Source: JASFTV01 sp050050615
Lineage (GTDB): Bacteria; Desulfobacterota; DSM-4660; Desulfatiglandales; HGW-15
NCBI GenBank assembly: GCA_050050615.1
Contig: JASFTV010000007.1
Span: 1-27,200 of the forward strand
Length of the DNA: 27,200 nt
Direction: 5' to 3'
Below the pieces are notes generated by a model that was given only the letters and a program-made list of their open reading frames with translations, did not search any database and had not been told where the DNA came from. Made by a program: the position numbers and the translations under genes. This document shows positions 23,824 through 27,200 of this stretch, in pieces. Within the stretch, counting starts at the first letter, position 1. Each line of letters begins with the position of its first letter.

Positions 23824-24714
23824 TCACGCTGATCCCGCCTGATTGCCTTCTTCCCGCCGCGGAGGCGGCAAGTCCTTCTTGTAAACCAGGGTCCGATAGG
23901 GGAAGGGTATCTCCACGCCCTCCCTATCGAAACGCTTCTTGATGTTTTCTAAAAGCGTAAATCGGGCAAGCCAGGCATTGTCCACATTTGGCACCCAGAC
24001 ATACAGTCTGACACCGATGGAGAAGTCACCGTGGGAGATCACCCTCACCCACGGTTCATCCGCATCTTTATCCCGGTAAGGGGATTTTTTCGCTTCATCC
24101 AAAATCAAGCGGCGTGCAAGGTCGATATCCGTGTCGTAGCTTATGCCCATTTCTATTCGGCACAGGATCCGGGGGTCCACAATGCTGTAGTTTATCAGGC
24201 TCATGTTGTCGAGCTTCTCATTGGGAATAATCAGCCTTTTGTGTTCCCAGGTCCTCACAACAGTGTGGCGCAGCGTGATATCCTCTATGGTACCATACTG
24301 ACCCTCAACGTCCACAATATCACCAATGCGGAAGGGCCGGTATACGGCCAGGGACAAACCCGAAATCAGGTTTGCCAGGGTTGACTTGGCTGCGAAGCCG
24401 ATCACCAGAGCGGTGATACCCGCGCCAGCCATCATGGTGCCTACCAGCGCTCTGAGGCCGGGAATCAAGCTAGCATAGAAGAACGCCGCAATGACGAAAA
24501 TGATCAGGTTCTTGAATTGCAATATGTAGCGCATGACGGTTTCATCCACCCTCTGCTCCAGTTTCCCAATGACCCAGCGCGCTCTCTTGATGAGGCGCGT
24601 TGTCACGACGCATGCAATCCAGGCCACAACGGCCACGACCACCGCGAGGGTTAGGGCTCCCAGTGTGGTGCCCGGATCCAACAAACTTTCCGGCGATAAC
24701 CAGTTCCAGTCCAT
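23824..24714 (-). CDS. MscS-family mechanosensitive channel, copy 1
   Basis: 296 residues. Three or so membrane segments (about 15-35, 65-85, 90-125) lead into the pore helix GITALVIGFAAKSTLANLISG and the beta domain opening with YRPFRIGDIVDVEGQYGTI. The following alpha/beta C-domain runs to about 275, then a charged tail. It is close to E. coli MscS (286 residues) in size. Such channels release solutes on osmotic downshock. AGGAGGTC precedes the ATG. The stop lies 15 bases before the oxidoreductase alpha start, so it could share a transcript with it. Confidence 0.92.
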   Translation of the reverse strand: MDWNWLSPESLLDPGTTLGALTLAVVVAVVAWIACVVTTRLIKRARWVIGKLEQRVDETVMRYILQFKNLIIFVIAAFFYASLIPGLRALVGTMMAGAGITALVIGFAAKSTLANLISGLSLAVYRPFRIGDIVDVEGQYGTIEDITLRHTVVRTWEHKRLIIPNEKLDNMSLINYSIVDPRILCRIEMGISYDTDIDLARRLILDEAKKSPYRDKDADEPWVRVISHGDFSIGVRLYVWVPNVDNAWLARFTLLENIKKRFDREGVEIPFPYRTLVYKKDLPPPRREEGNQAGSA

Positions 24715-24906
24715 AATGACCTCCTAAACTTTCGTAAACAATCAACGTGGATAACAGAATTCACCCTGGAATAGGCGTACTTAATCACCAAAAACCTTCT
24801 AGAGTAATCGATTTATGCGCTTGATGAAGAAATCTCTCCACACCCGGTTTTTGCAAGACTGCGAAAAGCCTCGATTTAGTGGGCGCGAACGATAATGTAG
24901 AAAGCT

Positions 24907-25986
24907 TTAATCCTTGGAATCTATTAGGCGAAGCTCTAGAGGTCGTTGAGCATCGAGGTGAACATCTCGTTGTGGAAAAGCGATCACGATATTTGCTTCG
25001 CGGAACAGTTCGTCGATACGGAACCGGACACTGCTTTCGATGAGACGCCGTTCTATGATTCGCCGAATGCTGATCCAGAAATGCACTTCAAAGATTAGAG
25101 CATTGTCTCCAAAATCATTGAAAAGCACGAAAGGTTCCGGGTCTTTGAGGACCTTTTGGTTTTCGCTCACCGCTCTCAGAAGCAGCCTTTCCACTTCCTG
25201 AACCGGAGACCCATAAACCACACCGACTGTCACATGCGCTCGGATTTTCTGATCAGAGAGGGTCCAGTTGGTGATGTTTTTCTCCAGAAAACTGCTGTTA
25301 GGCACCAAGAGATGTATGTTTTCTCCCGTTCGAACACGAGTGCACCGGGCTCCGATTTCCTCCACCTTCCCTACAACACTATCCAGTTCAATCAGGTCTC
25401 CGATGCTGATCGGCCGTTCCCACATGATGATAAACCCGCTGATGAAATTGTTGATCAGGTTTTGTGCGCCGAAACCGACGCCGATCGCAACCGCGCCTCC
25501 CAGGAATGCGAAAGCTGCAAGAGGGATGTTGACCATGCGCAAGGCAAAGAGTAGGATTATGACATAGGCAGAATAGGTCAGGAACTTCTGAATCGCTGAG
25601 GCCGTGGTCTCTTTGAGCTGAGTCCGTGGGAGAAGACGGGCGCTAACATTTCGGACAAGGGACCGCGCTACCAGAATCCCTATAACGAGAATCACGAGTG
25701 CGACGATCAGTTTCCCCACAGTCACCGGATTGTTGTCAATAACCCAAACTTTGAAACCCCAGATTTCTTGAAACTCGCGCCTAACGTTCTCAACCCTTCG
25801 ACCAAAGGTCTGTGTCTCAGGTTTAGATCCACTTTTCTCAGGAGAAACCATTTCTGAGGCACTGTTCGCTTGAGAAGGGGCCACCATCTTCTGGTCGGCA
25901 AAACTGCCTGGCCCACTCCTTCCTAAGAGCACAATGCCTAATAGGAGGATCAAAAAGAGGACGCTTCTGCAAGATGTACCTCTCAT
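24907..25986 (-). CDS. MscS-family channel with signal peptide, copy 2
   Basis: 359 residues. A signal peptide (about 1-30) and a Ser/Pro/Lys-rich periplasmic stretch (about 30-85) precede three membrane segments. The pore region is AVAIGVGFGAQNLINNFISG, followed by the MscS beta domain (ERPISIGDLIELDSVVGKVE) and the C-terminal alpha/beta domain. The exported N-terminal extension makes it more like the larger, MscK/YbdG-related group than minimal MscS. AAAGGAG lies about 11 bases upstream. It differs clearly from its two neighbours, so it is not a recent tandem duplicate. Confidence 0.92.
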   Translation of the reverse strand: MRGTSCRSVLFLILLLGIVLLGRSGPGSFADQKMVAPSQANSASEMVSPEKSGSKPETQTFGRRVENVRREFQEIWGFKVWVIDNNPVTVGKLIVALVILVIGILVARSLVRNVSARLLPRTQLKETTASAIQKFLTYSAYVIILLFALRMVNIPLAAFAFLGGAVAIGVGFGAQNLINNFISGFIIMWERPISIGDLIELDSVVGKVEEIGARCTRVRTGENIHLLVPNSSFLEKNITNWTLSDQKIRAHVTVGVVYGSPVQEVERLLLRAVSENQKVLKDPEPFVLFNDFGDNALIFEVHFWISIRRIIERRLIESSVRFRIDELFREANIVIAFPQRDVHLDAQRPLELRLIDSKD

Positions 25987-26010
25987 GAATTCTTCGCTCC
26001 TTTCAATACA

Positions 26011-26043
26011 GATTGCTTCGCCGCTTCGCTAAACGCAACGACA
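26011..26043. repeat. Dispersed palindromic repeat, copy 2
   Basis: GATTGCTTCG (26011-26020) and CGCAACGACA (26034-26043) match the ends of the element at 15797-15841; the centre here is CCGCTTCGCTAAA instead of the GC-rich hairpin. It lies in the 85-base gap between two MscS genes. As in copy 1, the two ends are partly complementary (TTGC/GCAA). Confidence 0.55.
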
Positions 26044-26071
26044 GGTTACCTGATGCGTTTGTATGCGTTTG

Positions 26072-26983
26072 CTACTCTTTCTTCCCGAGTCTCACATCCA
26101 TGGCAGGGGTTTCAACCAAGTGGATATCGGTGGATGTGGATGCGATGGTGACGCGACCGTCCGTCTTGTCAAATTCTTCCAAAAGCCGGTTAAAGATTCT
26201 ATCCTTCTTTAGCCTCCGTTCTTTGTAGTCAACCACATATCGAATGGTGAACTCCATCCAGTTTTCGTTCGCTGTAAGGCTTACCGTTGGCTCCACCTTT
26301 GCGTGCTCTATTTTGTATTTCTTCACGATTTCCTCCCAAGCAACCCGGGCACCGATCGCATATTCACCGACCATTTCATTGGTAATCCTCAGGAGGATAT
26401 CTCTAGCCCTGTTCATATCACTCCCATATTTAACAGGTACGACGATTTCATCCCATAGAAATGGGAAATCAGCCGAATAATTGAATACCGGGTCTTTAAA
26501 CACAGAACTGTTCGCGAGACGCACGATACGGCCATTATACTGGTCACCCCGCACCCATCCCCCGCATTCCATCATGGTTGTCCGAAGGAAGCCGATATCG
26601 ATGACATCTCCCACAATACCGCCCAACTGGATGCGGTCTCCAGGCCTGTAGAAGTGGCCGAATGAGACCGCCACCCATCCCGCGATGCTTGCGATCACTT
26701 CCTGGAGAGCAAAGGCAATACCTGCGCCAGCCACACCAAGCGCCACCGAGAACCTGCCAAGGCGATCGCTGAAAATAACCGCCAAAAGAAGAACACCAGC
26801 AAAATAGCCAACAAAGCCAATGAACTTTCTGGCACGGTAGCGAATGTCCGGATCCTTGATGTAACGTGTTAATGAACGCTGAAGCAGTCGGATGACGTAG
26901 ATAATAATCAGAAGGCCTATGACGGCACCCAGGATTCTTTCCATTGTCGGGTTGAAGACCCAGCGTTCGAGAAAGCCTTCCAT
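26072..26983 (-). CDS. MscS-family channel, copy 3
   Basis: 303 residues. Two or three membrane segments (about 15-33, 52-70, 78-100) precede the pore helix GVAGAGIAFALQEVIASIAG and a beta domain that starts HFYRPGDRIQLGGIVGDVID. An insertion rich in Gly and charged residues (ECGGWVRGDQYNGRIVRLAN) within the beta domain sets it apart from E. coli MscS and recalls the plant/archaeal-like subgroup. The C-terminal domain is complete. The ribosome site is weak (GGGGAT). Confidence 0.9.
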   Translation of the reverse strand: MEGFLERWVFNPTMERILGAVIGLLIIIYVIRLLQRSLTRYIKDPDIRYRARKFIGFVGYFAGVLLLAVIFSDRLGRFSVALGVAGAGIAFALQEVIASIAGWVAVSFGHFYRPGDRIQLGGIVGDVIDIGFLRTTMMECGGWVRGDQYNGRIVRLANSSVFKDPVFNYSADFPFLWDEIVVPVKYGSDMNRARDILLRITNEMVGEYAIGARVAWEEIVKKYKIEHAKVEPTVSLTANENWMEFTIRYVVDYKERRLKKDRIFNRLLEEFDKTDGRVTIASTSTDIHLVETPAMDVRLGKKE

Positions 26984-27055
26984 GGCTTATCCCCTGTTTC
27001 CTGATGTTCCAGTCAAGGCATCAAACACAGAATTCGACTTCTGCTGTGCCGATTC

Positions 27056-27200
27056 TTAGCCCTTTTGTGCGCAAACAATGCTCCCTGCGAGAATGAGCAG
27101 CCGAACAGCCCAAAGCAAAATAAGGACATGGATCGCGCTTTTCGCCTTAGCCGCTGCGCTAGGGCATGGCGGCTGATACCTCTTTCGGAACATCATTTTC
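27056..27200 (-). CDS. Short hydrophobic open frame running to the window edge
   Basis: On the minus strand a frame open from the window edge ends with TAA at 27056. It could start at paired ATGs at 27199/27196 or extend beyond the window. The last half (VLILLWAVRLLILAGSIVC) is a plausible membrane helix after a basic stretch, which is unlikely to arise from random sequence but is not proof of a gene. No family recognised and no ribosome site visible. Confidence 0.25.
   Translation of the reverse strand, partial: KMMFRKRYQPPCPSAAAKAKSAIHVLILLWAVRLLILAGSIVCAQKG

Noticed and set aside
1..27200. tRNA, rRNA, CRISPR arrays, transposases, phage genes
   Set aside because: Looked for on both strands by pattern; none seen. 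The repeats present are short palindromes, not regularly spaced direct repeats.

Overview
The window looks like a chromosomal segment of a Desulfobacterota-type (deltaproteobacterial) anaerobe or microaerophile. The evidence is gene content and style: a two-subunit 2-oxoacid:ferredoxin oxidoreductase with fused gamma-alpha chain, a D. gigas-type single-cluster ferredoxin, small Cys-rich proteins, a probable selenocysteine codon, strong AAAGGAGG ribosome sites and dispersed palindromic intergenic repeats. This placement is inference; there is no rRNA or marker gene. I saw no tRNA, rRNA, CRISPR array or transposase gene.

Positions 1-7000 (+ strand) form a sulfur and redox region. It holds a TerC-family membrane protein, two near-identical 61-residue Cys/His proteins, a ferredoxin, a two-gene YeeE/YedE sulfur-transport pair, a free-standing CBM48 domain, an Hsp20 remnant overlapping a site-2 (M50) protease with CBS domains, and a sulfur oxygenase/reductase (SOR). 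Two points stand out. The first YeeE gene has an in-frame TGA exactly where the family has its conserved Cys, followed by a SECIS-like hairpin and a resumed family match that ends in an ATGA overlap with the second gene. The SOR keeps every known active-site residue but carries a twin-arginine signal peptide, so it is probably exported.

Positions 6800-16600 (+ strand) hold envelope and stress genes. Two LapA-domain proteins flank a mechanosensitive-channel-like protein. Then come the conserved trio of retropepsin-like protease, inactive transglutaminase-7TM protein and RimK-like ATP-grasp ligase, an Lpp-like lipoprotein, a tandem universal stress protein, an HtrA-type protease, an internally deleted GNAT/acyl-CoA synthetase remnant and a secreted coiled-coil protein.

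Positions 16860-27200 are on the minus strand. They contain a complete pstSCAB-phoU phosphate operon, the korAB-type oxidoreductase pair, and three different MscS-family channels in a row. Structured intergenic elements lie at 9281-9395, 12125-12159, 15797-15841, 16594-16747, 21161-21201 and 26011-26043.

Together, the left part suggests uptake and periplasmic oxidation or disproportionation of inorganic sulfur. The rest suggests an investment in envelope integrity, osmotic adaptation and phosphate scavenging.
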